From contig CALNHX010002687.1 of NCBI GenBank assembly GCA_940337035.1, positions 106,928 to 170,927 on the forward strand: a stretch of DNA of 64,000 nucleotides. Reading direction: 5' to 3'. This DNA is from Agriotes lineatus. Lineage: Eukaryota > Arthropoda > Insecta > Coleoptera > Elateridae. Every line of letters starts with the position of its first letter. The first letter of the stretch is position 1. Below are positions 10,320-21,367 of the stretch, in pieces. The position numbers were made by a program, and so were the translations under genes. The notes beneath the pieces are model-generated. The model searched no databases, had not been told where the DNA came from, and was given only the letters and a program-made list of their open reading frames with translations.

Positions 10320-11355
10320 TAGAGATGGGCGCGTGAGTGAGTTTTCGCTCACGTCACGCACGTTTCACGCTTGCTTTAAACACTCACGTTCACGCACGTT
10401 CACGTTCACGTTCACTCACGTTCACGGCGTGACACGCAGCTCACGACGTGACACGCATCTTTTGTTTCAAAATTTAAATTCAGATAGAACAGAATGTTCA
10501 AATTTAAAACCAATGGAAAAACCCTAAACATAACTAAAAATATGTTTTGCATGTGACCTAATTTACGTGATATATTGCAATCAGAATAGTTGACATGAAA
10601 AGAAACAAATGAAAATTCACTACAATAACTGACGACAAGGGATAAATACTGATTTCTCGTAAATACATTTCTTGCAGCTGTCTTCAAATGCATTACTTTT
10701 AATACCAAACGCTGTCATTGGAATTGACGTTTCCCTTATTGTTATCAGTACAGAAGGTATATGTTGCGAGGCAATACTTAATTCGTAGGTTTAAAAGTAA
10801 TTTTACGTACAAAGATGAACAGTTTCAGCGTTAAGGCGAGTATACAAAACAAAACATTACTTTTATTAGAATAATAAGTTCATCTACACATGTACACAAT
10901 AAATTGGTTTAAAAATAAAACGCAATCAACATTTTCAGTGTTAAGTCGAGTATACAAAACATAACATTACTTTTATAAAAATAGGTTCATCTACACATCT
11001 ACACAATACGTTTTTGGTTTAATAATAAAACGTAATTAACATTTTCAGCGTTAAGCCGAGTATACAAAACAAAACATTACTTTTATTAGAATAATAAATT
11101 CATCTACACATCTACACATTAAAATTTTGATTTAAAAATAATATGTAATCAGCACCCGGTGCACCCTGGAGTTTTTTTATTCATTATTAAATATTTAACG
11201 TGAAATTAACGTGAAACGTGAATCACGCCTTGGAAATTTTTCACTCACGTTCACTCACGTTCACGTCACGATTTTCAAATATTAGTCACGTTCACGACGT
11301 GACACGCCGTGACACGACGTGACACGACTGTTTTCACGTCACGCGCCCATCCCTA
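10320..11355. mobile_element. non-autonomous hAT element, 1036 bp
   Basis: Ends are TAGAGATGGGCGCGTGA and the complement of TAGGGATGGGCGCGTGA (16 of 17 match). It is flanked by a perfect 8-bp duplication CAGCAAGC (10312-10319 and 11356-11363), the hallmark target size of hAT elements. Both ends carry dense CACG-containing subterminal repeats (TTCACGTTCACG, GTGACACGC; about 10330-10460 and 11205-11345), likely transposase binding sites. The interior holds a three-unit 110-bp tandem array and no transposase. Open frames here are produced by the repeats. Confidence 0.93.
10823..11150. repeat. tandem repeat inside hAT element, 110 bp x 3
   Basis: Units start at about 10823, 10933 and 11043 with TTTCAGYGTTAAGNCGAGTA, followed by ACAAAACATTACTTTTAT and CATCTACACATNTACACA. 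Copies 1 and 3 are the most alike. Confidence 0.85.
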
Positions 11356-11363
11356 CAGCAAGC

Positions 11364-12984
11364 CTTTTGAGACGAGATGCTGTACCCTCGTTGGAATTCC
11401 CAAACACCTTCCAACCATGCCTCCAAGTGTCTCCAAACATTCTAGTAATGAAAAGGAAGTGAAAGTTGGACGAACGTGTAGAGCGAGCCGGTAAATAGGA
11501 ACGACGAGCTGCAGTAGAGGAAATTTTAGCTATGGTGATGGATTGTGATGAAATAAGTAACATCACAGAGAGTCTGGTCAGGTCAGAGACTCCGATGGGT
11601 GATGGTGCATCGAGCTTACCTGACATCTCAAGCTGGTAAGGAAAAACGTATGCAGGAGGGACTGTCTCTTCTTAGTACATAAATTAAATAGATTTTGATC
11701 TGTGATGGTCTAAATCATCCACTTCCAAAAATACAAATTAATAAGACGTGTATTGTTTGCAGTTGCGGTTGTCTATTGGAGAAGGAAACCCTCAAGGCTA
11801 TGATCTTATTTCTGGAGCAGGAACTCGAAGAACGCCGACTTAGCGTGAGAGAAGAAAGCTTCGGAAGAGAGTGCAGCAGAGAAGATCCGGAAGGTACTGG
11901 GAAAAATCTTCACGCCTGGGCAATCATGTTCTTGCATCCAGAAAGGAAAAAAGCTAAGTGATCTTCAGAAGAAATTGCTGCAGCGATATCATTGAGAAGC
12001 GTAAGCCCAGAGCTTATCGATGTTTGAGATCTCACGGGTACCTATTTGCTGCCTTATCAACTTTACGCTCTTGAACTTGAGTCAGGCAACCTTGGATGAT
12101 GTGATAACTTTAATGAACACTAAAGGTGAATACATGAGTACCTTAGAGCGCTTAACGGTTTTGTCGTTTGATGAGATTTACATATCCAATCAAATTTGTA
12201 TAGACAAGACAAATGAGCAGAAGCTAGATCCTCACAAAACTTGTCAGACAGTGATGCCTCGCGGATTGGTCGGAAACTGGAAACAGCCCATTTTTTGTAA
12301 ATACGATCAAAAAATGACGAAGAATATCATTGATAAAATTGCAACCAAAATGTACAATGCTGGCTTCCCTGTTGTATCGATTACTAGTGAAATGGGTCCA
12401 GGAAATGTTGGTTTTTGGTCGGAACTCGGAGTTGGACACGACCAACAGTGTTTTTGCTCGCATCGTTACTATCTATCAATGAACATTTTTGTCTTCGCTG
12501 ACGCGCCTCGTCTGTTGAAGCTTCTGAGGAATCCTCTTTTAGATCAACGTTCAATAATGACAACAGAATTATTGACAAATCCTGTTTTGAAAAGTTATTG
12601 TCAGTGACTAACGCAGAACTTACAATCACGTATAAAGTCAATCAATATCACTTGAACGTGACTGGCAGTCAAAGACAAAAAGTTGCGCCTGCATGCCAAC
12701 TATTATCAAAAAGCATTTCAAAAGCTTTTGACTATTGCGGTAACTTAATCAACGGTTGGTTTGATTTGTTTAATACATCCATCAAGTACGATTGTAAAAA
12801 CCACGCATGTGAAGTTGATATTGAAAAACAAATCGCACTTCTCGATGAGGTTAATTCCACCATTTTGCGTTTGCGGATCGGAAAACACAAAGGACTTGTT
12901 CCATTCCAAAAGGGCATGTTACTGAGCAACCGGTCATTGTTAAGTGTGTATGTTTATCTCAAGATGATATCGCAAGACAACTGA
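11364..12984 (+). pseudogene. P-element transposase, coiled coil, catalytic core and GTP-binding insertion
   Basis: This is the central part of a P-element/THAP9-type transposase, interrupted by frameshifts. In order: the end of the THAP exon (11364-11490), a leucine-rich segment (about 11780-11850, ETLKAMILFLEQELEERRL), MFLHPERKKAK and EEIAAAISLRSVSPRAYR (11925-12030), then a long frame (12020-12607) holding the RNase H-like core. The first catalytic aspartate is in LSFDEIYIS (12170-12172). At the second catalytic site the family has S-D-M-G; here the codon at 12389-12391 is GAA, giving SEMGPGN, which should abolish activity. FADAPRLLKLLRNPLLD follows. The next frame (12598-12984) matches the GTP-binding insertion (VTNAELTITYKVNQYH, PFQKGMLLSNRSLLS). 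Homology stops near 12960 at the LINE fragment. Confidence 0.85.
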
Positions 12985-13285
12985 AATTAATTGAAACAAA
13001 CTTGAACGGCCAACTTGTGAACAAAAAAATATTAAAACAAAAAAGGGTTGTAGTAAATAACAAAATTTTAAATATCCTCCATATTAACATTAGAAGTATA
13101 AATAAGAATATAGACCAGTTGTTTATATTAATTGAACAATTTAAGATTTCATGATGTCATAATATTAACGGAATGCTTTCAGATAGCAAACTCTTTATTG
13201 TAGAAAATTCTAATCTATTTTGTAGCATATAACTTGTAGTCTCTCCTTTTTAATGTAGATATTAGCTGAAAGTTGTGACTTCTCT

Positions 13286-13531
13286 TTATTTTAGAATTAA
13301 ATTTGTATAATCTAGACCTTTTATATGTAAATGTATTTTTTCTACGATCGTGTCAAAATGACAACTTTTTGCACAGTTTCCAGTGTCGAAAGTGACGTTT
13401 GTAGCACTCTTAATATTAGTGCTCGAATTACGTCTTTTTAACACGTTGCCATTGGAGAAGTATTTTAATAATTTATTAAAACATGCTTTTCCGCAAGTTT
13501 GAATATCAACATAACCTAGAATATCTAACAC
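13286..13531 (-). other. unassigned 81-codon open frame
   Basis: Open minus-strand frame with several cysteines (QTCGKACFNKLLKYF, TGNCAKSCHFD). I do not recognise it. It lies inside the LINE-like insertion and may be a chance frame or part of another buried element. Confidence 0.2.
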
Positions 13532-13589
13532 AATGTGACAAAAAAAGTATCACCAAACTAAGTTTTTATATTTCTATTACGATCATAGA

Positions 13590-13725
13590 AAAAATAGTGT
13601 ATGATGCATGTGTATAAGAGCCATTGAAGGACTAGCGACGTTGAAAGCACTCCGCTCGCGCATTGTGCTTTAAAACTCGTCGCACATGCTTTAAAAGTGT
13701 ACTTATACACTAGTATCATAATATA
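13590..13725. repeat. foldback repeat
   Basis: Imperfect inverted arms (GATGCATGTGTATAAGAG against TACTTATACACTAGTATCAT) enclose a CpG-rich centre (ACTCCGCTCGCGCATTGTGC). Confidence 0.55.
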
Positions 13726-13942
13726 CTATAAAAATTTAATTTAAAAATGTGTATTTTAGTTCTATTTGAATATTATATAGAAATACTACTCTCTGATACA
13801 TACAGGTGCTCCAGCACCTAGGTACCTACCTATCGTATGTATTTCAAATTGTATATATATTGTGTATGTATATTTTGTATCTTTTTTTGTATGTAAATAA
13901 ATTATCTATCTAAAATCAAAGTACGATTTGGAGTAGATACTC

Positions 13943-14326
13943 ATGTACCATCTAAATCAGGATGTAGTTGAGAACTTATTTTCTTATGTTAGCGGAATGG
14001 GCTGTCAAAACGACCACCCCACTGCCCTTGATATTAAATATCACTTACGATGGTATATTTTAGGCAAACATTCCGCTGTAATTTTTACCATTAATAAAAA
14101 CGCACAAGAAGGTTCCGAGGCATGTCTAGCCACCCCTCTACAACTTGATGAGGAAAAGAACTGTATTACTCACGATATGTTGGCCTCTAACGTGGATGAA
14201 AAGGAGCAGTCAAAATCAACGTTATTAGAAGAAGAATTCCAACTGTCTTCAGGATTCTTGTTGAGCGACATATTTCTTAGCACAACATTCAGACAGAAAA
14301 CGTCAAAATTTAATCGGCTAATTTAA
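13943..14326 (+). pseudogene. P-element transposase, C-terminal part
   Basis: Contains the third catalytic region of P transposase: LNQDVVENLFSYVSGMGCQN, with the acidic residue E at 13970-13972, followed by DHPTALDIKYHLRWYILGKH as in the family. The frame continues to a stop at 14324-14326, and acidic/serine-rich C-terminal sequence follows the conserved block. It is separated from the rest of the gene by the LINE-like insertion 12985-13915. Frame within this block is intact, so degradation is uneven across the gene. Confidence 0.85.
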
Positions 14327-14374
14327 TGCACTTGGGATATTACTGTTGATAATTTAAAACAGGGAATTTATAAT

Positions 14375-14635
14375 TTTTTTCTATAGCACATGTTAAAGTG
14401 TGCTTTTATCAACTCAAAACAAAAGGTCAAGTTTTACTTTAACAGCAAGGGTAGATAAAGTAGCACTTTAACATCAAGTATAGATAAAGTAATTTAATTT
14501 TCTAACTTTTGTTTAAATTAAATATTACAGCTTCGTATTATCGAAGCAACCCAATCTAGCTACTGACATTTTGAAATGTGATTGACTGTCATTATTTTCT
14601 TTTGAAATTGTTAAAGTTCTTGCTATAGAAAAAAA
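14375..14635. mobile_element. MITE, 261 bp, uninterrupted copy
   Basis: Ends TTTTTTCTATAGCA and its complement. A second copy at 45635-46785 is colinear but carries about 890 bp of extra sequence, so this copy shows the empty site. No coding capacity. Confidence 0.85.
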
Positions 14636-14639
14636 TATT

Positions 14640-15250
14640 GTATTATACACGACAATAAAGTTATTTAATTTTTTGTTTGGTTGAGTTTGTTTCCTGTACA
14701 TGTATGAAAATAAAAATGTGTCGTTCTCGAATTAATTCTGTGACAGTTGTCATGTGTCAGCGTTCATGATATTACTGTGATCTCTTTTTGCCTCATAATA
14801 AATGAGGCAATCTATGTGGCAATGATATCTGTAATTTGGGTTGCATTCAAAATTTGTCAGCGGCTACACGTTTCGTGGCCTGCCCTATATAGTGATCCAC
14901 TTTATCCATAATTCCGGGTAAAGTGAATCACACATTTAAAATCATACAAATTTAACTTTAAACCTAATATGCTGGATAAAGTGCATCAAAATTAAGTAAA
15001 AATTGAAAGATTTCGTAGGGAAAAAATCAATGTAAATCATTAAAATCAATGGAAAACTTCAAAAAGAAGTCCTTTATTCTCAGTCTCTGTCTATACAGTC
15101 AAAATATGTCTTTATCAACAAAAAATTAAATTCTGTTGGTAGGTAGGTACCTACTTATAAAATATACCTAGGCATAACGAAAAATTAATGAAAAATACTA
15201 ACAAAGAACTCAAAAAAATAGATAAAAAACACACAAGATTTCTGCTTCGT
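14640..15250. other. non-coding, includes presumed 3' end of the pogo element
   Basis: Around 14890-14930 a short inverted pair (GTGATCCACTTTA / TAAAGTGAATCAC) resembles sequence at 18877-18920 beyond the other end of the pogo transposase. These may be the element's terminal regions; I could not align them cleanly. Confidence 0.35.
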
Positions 15251-15260
15251 TCTTCCTCAG

Positions 15261-16176
15261 GTGAAAGACGTAGCGACTTCTTCGGGAATGTTTAATTGTG
15301 ATTTTCCTCACTATTTGCCCACGCAATATGGAGGCAATATCTATATTCTGAGGATAAATGAAGATATATTCTTTGGTTCAACTCTTCTTTTGCAAAGTGC
15401 TAACAGTAAATTCTTCTTTACCCACCTCCACAATCTTTCCAATGAAGTGACGGTCTCGTTTGTTAGTCTCAAACTTTGCAATAACAAATTCGTCCTTTTC
15501 AAAGGTTTCCGGAACTGGGTCTGGTTTTGTTACGGTCTTAGATGATTCACCAATTTCGTAAATGCTGTTCATATCTTTTGCAGCATTTCTTATAATACCA
15601 GTTTGTAGATCCTCATCTTCCTCAACCTCGTCAAAATCAGCATCGAATCGAGATCATTGATATCACTGGCACTACTGATGCTGGGACTTCTCATCTTCTT
15701 AATGTTTTTTTCTTAACCTGCTTTCCCTTTTCAGGTCTTTTTACAGCTAGGTCGGAGACACCAATGCTTTCCCCAGCAGGTACAGACATCTTCTTGCCCC
15801 TTTTTGGTGTAGTGGCGTAGCCGGTCTTCAGTTGGTCCACATGGTTTACGATTACATCTGTCCAGGAATTCCGTGCTTCTTGAATCCCATTTTTTGTTTT
15901 AATCTTTGATAAAACTGCTTCTGGCTCAAAAGGCACAATTCCACAGGCTTTGGACCCAGCTTGAGCATTTGCACTCAAGTATTGCCTGAGTCTCAAAACA
16001 GCATTTTTAAGTTTGGCGGGAAAAATTGTCTTGGGTAAAACCTCAGGATTCTTCAATTTCCACTCCTCCATGACTTCTCTCTACTTACGTTTGAGCAGTG
16101 CATAATGAGCTACGTCCAATGGCTGTAGCATGTGAGTTGTTGAATTTGGTGTCAATAGAACGAAACGGATGTCGTT
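15261..16176 (-). pseudogene. pogo/jerky-type transposase, C-terminal half
   Basis: Pogo-family transposases use a DDE_1 catalytic domain. Just left of the solo LTR the minus strand resumes with DIRFVLLTPNSTTHMLQPLD and VAHYALLKRK (16176-16081), the block that follows the second catalytic aspartate. After a break, MEEWKLKNPEVLPKTIFPAK, SANAQAGSKACGIVPFEPEA and SKIKTKNGIQEARNSW follow (16071-15880). A C-terminal segment (15572-15378) reads FEKDEFVIAKFETNKRDRHF and IGKIVEVGKEEF, a tail motif of insect jerky/pogo proteins. Frames are broken between blocks. The protein is split from its N-terminal half (18016-18364) by the LTR 16177-18014. Confidence 0.8.
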
Positions 16177-18014
16177 TGTTAGATCATCTTTAAGTCCGGT
16201 CGTCATTTTAAATTTTGGGCTCGATCCGGCCCTGCCTGTTCTCTGCTTTGAAAGCATTTTAGGCATTTGTACCTCGCAGTCCGTGTATCGGTTAAAATTA
16301 ATTCAGATAGTCACGCTTTGTTAGCAGAATTTCATTTTTAAATTCACCCTTTGTTCTTTGTTGCCTGCAAGGCGGATGCAGATTATCTTTTCCCAGTATT
16401 TCGTTAGTTCGAGACATTTAACCTTCGAGTCCCGTGTGAATTGTCCAGTCAGCTGTCCTGCGATTCTGTTGAAATTTTCCTTTACCTTCCTTCGTCTTCG
16501 CATATGCAAGAGAAAGATGCATATGGCACGCGTTGGTAGCCGTTGGCTTTAGCCGCAGTTTTGAAATTCAGTCCCGACCCGATCTTGCAGTATACAGCAC
16601 GTGTTCTAAGATCGCAGCCCCTGACGGCTTCGCGTGATGCAGCCGTTGGCGGTGACATTGTTCTCGTTTCCGTTTTCTGCGTTAATTTATGTGTTTCGTT
16701 ATTGTTGGTGCCTTACGAAGGAGTCGTATGCTATCGGTACGAGGGAATATCAGTTACAACAGCCGTGGGGAATTGAAGTGAATCAAGTTTTAGTTAAAAC
16801 GTGGTCGGAGTTCTTTATCGTCGGAAGATTGCGAGATCTTCTAAGTTGTCGCCATGGGCGGATTTGTTCACGGACTCCTAACCAGACCATCGTTAACTAA
16901 GCATGACGTGTGTCGTTCTCGCTGTCGAGGGCTTTGCCCATTACCGCTGTGTACGTCGTCTACCCGTCTCGAGGGGATTATGATTGCATTCTACCGACCC
17001 CGTTTGCTGTCGTTACCATCTTTAATATCAAGGCTGAGTTCCGCATTCCATCTACTCTGGGATTCCCCGTTCCCGTTGTCGTTCATTTCTTCACGCATCT
17101 TAAGGCAGGTGCTTGGAAGGCAAAACACCCTACCGCGCCGAGCGTCGATTACAGCCAGCTGAACTCCTACAAGGTAAACCATGCTTGTATTTTATGAAAC
17201 TGTCGTGTATAACCTAGTGTTCTTTTCATCAAAAAGTGTTGAACATTCCGGCTTAATATTACTGCTATAGTTAGCATTGTTGTTCGTATTGAAGTAACTT
17301 GTAACGTAAATTAGTAACTAAAGTTTATTGTTGTTCCTATTGAAGTAACTTGTAACGTAAATTAGTAACTAAAGTTTATTGTTGTTCCTATTGAAGTAAC
17401 TTGTAACGTAAATTAGTAACTAACCCCTTTGATTATTTTTCTTGTAACAAGTCAAACATTTCATGTCCATTGTTACCTGCTTATTTTATTTATTACTTGA
17501 ATAGAGCTCATTGTTAAGTACTGATGTCTTTGATTTGTATTGACGATATTTTGTTTGTTGTTGTGTTCCTTTTCAGTTAGTTGTAAAGGAGTTTAGCAGC
17601 TGCTTCAGGAAGTGGTTTCGTCAAGGTAAGTCAGTGCCGTAGCGTGTTAGCCGAACCAAGCTTGCCGAGTTGTTACTGGGAATTGAGCCCACACTTCTCC
17701 ATTCAAGTGGGTTCGATTTAGTTAGTTAGAATGGAGTGGCGTCCTACATTTACCATCATTACACCCTTTTGTATCGATGTACAGCCCTAACTCGAAGGTA
17801 GAAAAGAACCCGCCCTCCCGGTTGAGTTGAGTCGAGCAACCCTTCGTGTTACCGTCATCTAACGGGGTTAGGGCCTTGTAGTTTCGATCTATCTCCCGAT
17901 TTTGTCGTTTTTATCGTGTCGCGACTAACAAGTCCGGCTCTCGAGCGTATGATTTTGTTGTGCACGCTTGAGGGGTGGTTTGTTATGTCGTTGTGTCGTT
18001 TTTGTACGGTAACA
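16177..18014. mobile_element. solo LTR, 1838 bp, in pogo transposase
   Basis: Begins TGTTAGATC, ends GGTAACA, so the ends form the inverted repeat TGTTA/TAACA. It is flanked by a perfect 4-bp duplication CGTT (16173-16176 and 18015-18018). The pogo protein homology stops at one edge and resumes at the other. Base composition is higher in GC than the surroundings, and open frames inside match nothing known. I see no internal retrotransposon region, so this is a solo LTR of a Gypsy- or Bel-like element with an unusually long LTR. Confidence 0.75.
17279..17431. repeat. tandem repeat, 51 bp x 3, in the solo LTR
   Basis: TGAAGTAACTTGTAACGTAA recurs at 17291, 17342 and 17393 with near identity. 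The units differ mainly at one base (GTTCGTAT versus GTTCCTAT). Confidence 0.95.
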
Positions 18015-18015
18015 C

Positions 18016-18364
18016 GTTATTCTCGCATATCTGGAGAACGTTTACTGTGATATAACTGCTCAAATTATTACCGATTAAGACTTTTTTGCCATCGACCTTC
18101 CTAAAATAGAATAGCATTATGGAAAAGAACCAATCTTCGAAGACATCAGAATCAAACCAGCCACTTAAAGTTCTATTATACCTTGAACCATCGAGGCCAC
18201 CTTCTTTCCAGACCTCATACATGTGTTTTGTCCTATAGACAACATAAGGTGGTAAACGGTCAACAGTTTATTGACATTCCATCTCTTACAGCATTCTCTA
18301 AATGCACGGAGTCATAGCTCCTTTTGCCGTATTTGCCTAGTTTCTTTTAATATTTACGAACCAT
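18016..18364 (-). pseudogene. pogo/jerky-type transposase, N-terminal half
   Basis: The minus strand opens with an ATG at 18362-18364 directly after a TGTTCCAG acceptor-like site, reading MVRKY, a stop, then KLGKYGKRSYDSVHLENAV, an N-terminal psq-type HTH start. A deletion then joins it to the catalytic core: YVVYRTKHMYEVWKEGGLDG, SGWFDSDVFEDWFF and KKVLIGNNLSSYI (to about 18040). In active relatives the last motif reads G-D-N; here the aspartate is asparagine. Homology ends at 18018, where the solo LTR begins, and continues at 16176. Confidence 0.8.
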
Positions 18365-18369
18365 CTGGA

Positions 18370-19000
18370 ACAAATTTGTAAAACAAAAACGTTCAGTTTC
18401 TACTTTGAAAACTTTCCCCTAATCTCCATATGAAACGACACTGGAAATACCAAAATTTTAATAATATGCAACAACCATTTTAATAATAAAAGAAGATTAG
18501 GGAACTAAAAACATTTTTTTTATGAGATCTACTTTGTCCCAAGAAGTGACATCAGTTCATTGAAAAAATCCCACAGGGATTCTAAGTCAGATGTTAGGTT
18601 ATGGATATGCGCGGGTCAAATACACATAAATATTAACAGATCGTCTGTGCAAATAAACGAATTTTGAGGTTTCGGTAAATCTACATTTCGGAATTTTAGA
18701 ATGTATAATAGTGTTTTATGCAAACTTACCTTTGTTTATGAAAATTAACACGTGAGCACAACCACCATTCTGTGTTAGACTGACTCATAGATAAAGAAAA
18801 GACTCACTTGCGCCGGCAAAACTGGCAAGCACGTTACAGGTTTTCGATTGTGCATTTTTAATACAGCAGAAAGTTGTGATCCACTTTGGCCCAGCAAATT
18901 CACTTAGCCCCGGTTGACGGTATTTTATTCCATATATCAAATATTTAAATTTGCCGCCATAAATAATCTACGTTTCAGTATTAATCAATAGATGTCTCTA
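18370..19000. other. non-coding, 5' region of the pogo element
   Basis: No gene. Possible element end near 18880-18920 (see 14640-15250). Confidence 0.35.
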
Positions 19001-19008
19001 GGGGGTGT

Positions 19009-19070
19009 TCCCTATTAGAGATCCTGTATATAGTAACCTATATACAAGGACTCTATTCCCTATGTGCAGG
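19009..19070. repeat. short palindromic cassette bounded by AGGGAA
   Basis: TTCCCTATTAGAGATCC and GGACTCTATTCCCTA are inverted around GTATATAGTAACCTATATAC. Flanks match those of the 8.1-9.7 kb locus in reverse complement. Confidence 0.7.
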
Positions 19071-19079
19071 CCATAGTAT

Positions 19080-20340
19080 TTAATTTAGTTGGCCGTGTGC
19101 TAGCAAATAAAACAAATATTGTGCCACTTGTAACTACCAAACTATAGTTGGCGCGGCGATCGTTGTCACTTCTAAGAATTTAGCTACCCACTTGGAAAAT
19201 AATGTGCAGGTTTAGGGGCTGTGGGGGCTGTCGTTTCGGGTTTTACCACAGACAAAGAATAGAATTGCCTGAGGGTTTTAGAACCGATCCGAAGTTGAAC
19301 GTACATACCTACTATATGAATGGAAAGTGAAACAACTTCTTGATTTACAATAGAAATTAGTCACTACATTCTACATTACACTGTTCGCTATTGTTATTAT
19401 TGCTCGCTATTTTCAACAGTAAACTCATAAGACTATATTTTTATCGGTAAAATTGGTTTCTTTATAAAAACATTGTTGCCTAACAAAATTGATGAGAACA
19501 AATTGTAATTAATCAAACACCCGAGCTCGTTAGGGGAACGGCTTTTGTGCAGTTTGTTCCAGTCAATTTTGCTTTAAGGTAGCAATGTTTAAGTGTTCAA
19601 CAATTAAATTTTACCAAGGAGAATAATGTAAGCTCGAATAATTCCTAGTATAACAGTGACAGAGACGCCACTTTGGTTTTTTACAACTATAAAAACTCGT
19701 GACTGAATAATAAGAAATGTAGGAAGTAATAGTGTAAAAATTAGAATGCAAAGCACGTTCTGTGCTCTATTTATTTATTTATTTGAAAGTTAGGGAACTA
19801 GACAGGACAGATGCCCTAAAAAAAGTTCCACAAAGTGGTTAATTTATACCAACAAAATGTTATAAATTTATCGACAAAAAGCAAAGTGTAATTTCATTGA
19901 CACGGGAGAGATGTTTATCTATTGATTGACGAAAGATAATAAAAAAAAATCTTTTTTATTCAATTTATTACCTTACGGGTTACAAAGCAAAAATACAATG
20001 TTTTATGCACGAAGTCTGCGATGCAACTGAACTAGTGATAACAATTACGTGGGACATCCGTAAGACAAGATCAGCGTTCTCACATGTGTCGACAGATAAT
20101 GCGTTTATGCAAGCACGTAATTAATACGTAACACGGGCACTGGTTTATGTCAGCAACTGTAAATTATTTTTTTACGAAATTGATGTTTGGTTAATGAAAA
20201 CAAATCTATAATAGGAAAGTGCTTGTTATAAGAGTTCATTAGTCGAGGCATAGTGGAATTTTGCAGAGATAAAGTTTTGACAGAATCGACTTTAAAAACC
20301 AAGTGAATGCTGGTGTTAACAGGCGGCACATTTAAATTGG
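19080..20340. other. AT-rich, mostly unassigned
   Basis: No supported gene. At 19768-19785 the complement ends in an AAATAAATAAATAAATAG tail, which could be the 3' end of an old minus-strand LINE. Confidence 0.4.
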
Positions 20341-20374
20341 TTAATTGTAGTATGAATGAGCTATCAATGGAATT

Positions 20375-20729
20375 CTCTCCTCAGTCCTTATTCCCCACTG
20401 GGAATGTGGTGGTCAGTGTTGCCCGAGCGTCGTCTATTATGTTTTTCCATACTTTCCTGTCGCGCGCCTCATTTGCTAATGTATGGAGTGGTTTCTTGGT
20501 AATTTTAACCATGTGATCGGTCCAACGAGTTGGTGAGTGACCTCGGGGTCTTCTGCCGTCAACGTTTCCTTGTATTATGAGCTTTTCAATACCTTCTCTT
20601 CTCATAACATGACCAAAGAACCTGAGTGACCGACTCTGAATAGTTGCAGAAAGTCTTTGCTGTACATTAAGGTCTCGTAATATGGATACGATGAGCCGTC
20701 CATGGAATCCGAAGCACTCTACGCCAGCA
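20375..20729 (-). mobile_element. 5'-truncated RTE-like LINE, 355 bp
   Basis: Carries the last part of a LINE ORF2: TIQSRSLRFFGHVMRREGIE, GRRPRGHSPTRWTDHMVKI, NEARDRKVWKNIIDDA, ending at a stop near 20381. This is the C-terminus typical of endonuclease/reverse-transcriptase LINEs of the RTE/CraTA kind. A perfect 12-bp duplication ATCAATGGAATT flanks it (20363-20374 and 20730-20741). The duplication and the truncation show target-primed insertion. Confidence 0.85.
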
Positions 20730-20808
20730 ATCAATGGAATTATGCAGTCAATTATAAAGAAAAAGTGCATCAGTCAAAATTCGGTGTGTTTCGAGAGTAA
20801 TAAGATTC

Positions 20809-21132
20809 AAACCAGAGTTTAAATTGTCTTATGAAATATTTAATTTAAATTTTGAATTTACATACCTCATATACCGGCGTTGAATTGATTCGATACGGTT
20901 TTTATTAATTCAAATTACTATTTACGTACGCGAAATACAGGACCTTGACAGATATTACATTTTTAACTACATTTTTAAAATCATAAGAAGTTCTCATAAG
21001 AAATCCTAACAGTTTATAGGCTTTCTCACAAATGTTGTTAATATGATCCTCATAGATTAACTTGCTATCAAAAGTGACCCCTTTTATTTTGTCGACTGTT
21101 TTAATAATATTTTTACCAAAAACACTTATCAA
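20809..21132 (-). pseudogene. Jockey-type LINE, reverse transcriptase C-terminal region
   Basis: The frame reads VFGKNIIKTVDKIKGVTFDS, YEDHINNICEKAYKLLGFLM and RTSYDFKNV, then after a break RIESIQRRYMRYVNSKFKLN (about 20900-20855). These follow the palm domain in Jockey elements. The palm itself is absent. It may belong with the endonuclease remnant at 21950-22440 of the same strand, with inverted-repeat elements now between them. Confidence 0.75.
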
Positions 21133-21180
21133 AATTCAGGTACAATTTATTATCAGTTGTAATATAACAAGTGGAATGAT

Positions 21181-21299
21181 TATTATCGATGATTTTTTTT
21201 CCGAGTTAAAACCGGAACCTAAATTTAACGAGTGCGTAGCACTCGTTAAATTTGCTGTTTCGGTTTTAACGAGTAAAAAATTATCGATCATTAATCATT
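21181..21299. repeat. foldback repeat, about 119 bp
   Basis: Arms TTATCGATGATTTTTTTTCC and complement, with a centre AACGAGTGCGTAGCACTCGTT. Near-palindromic over the whole length. Confidence 0.8.
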
Positions 21300-21367
21300 A
21301 CACGAATTATATTTGGAAAGAGAATATATTGAATGAAATGCAAAATATCAAATATTTACTTTTTGTT

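Larger units (their letters stand above)
12985..13915 (+). mobile_element. LINE fragment inserted in the P element
   Basis: Between the two P-transposase blocks the sequence includes a LINE endonuclease start (about 13066-13150, LHINIRSINKNIDQLFILIE) and ends in a 3' tail with AATAAATTATCTATCTA (13897-13913). The rest is non-coding or degenerate, with a foldback at 13590-13725. Exact ends and target duplication were not resolved; the P homology restarts near 13940. Confidence 0.6.

Noticed and set aside
10333..10708. Open frames on both strands in the CACG-rich stretch
   Set aside because: Products such as TFTFTFTHVHG arise from the subterminal repeats of the hAT element.
16543..17197. Overlapping plus-strand open frames of 77-102 codons
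   Set aside because: They lie inside the solo LTR, overlap in three frames, and show no family motif. GC-richer DNA gives longer chance frames.
17279..17431. CRISPR-like array (51-bp repeats)
   Set aside because: Units are contiguous with no unique spacers, in a eukaryotic LTR.
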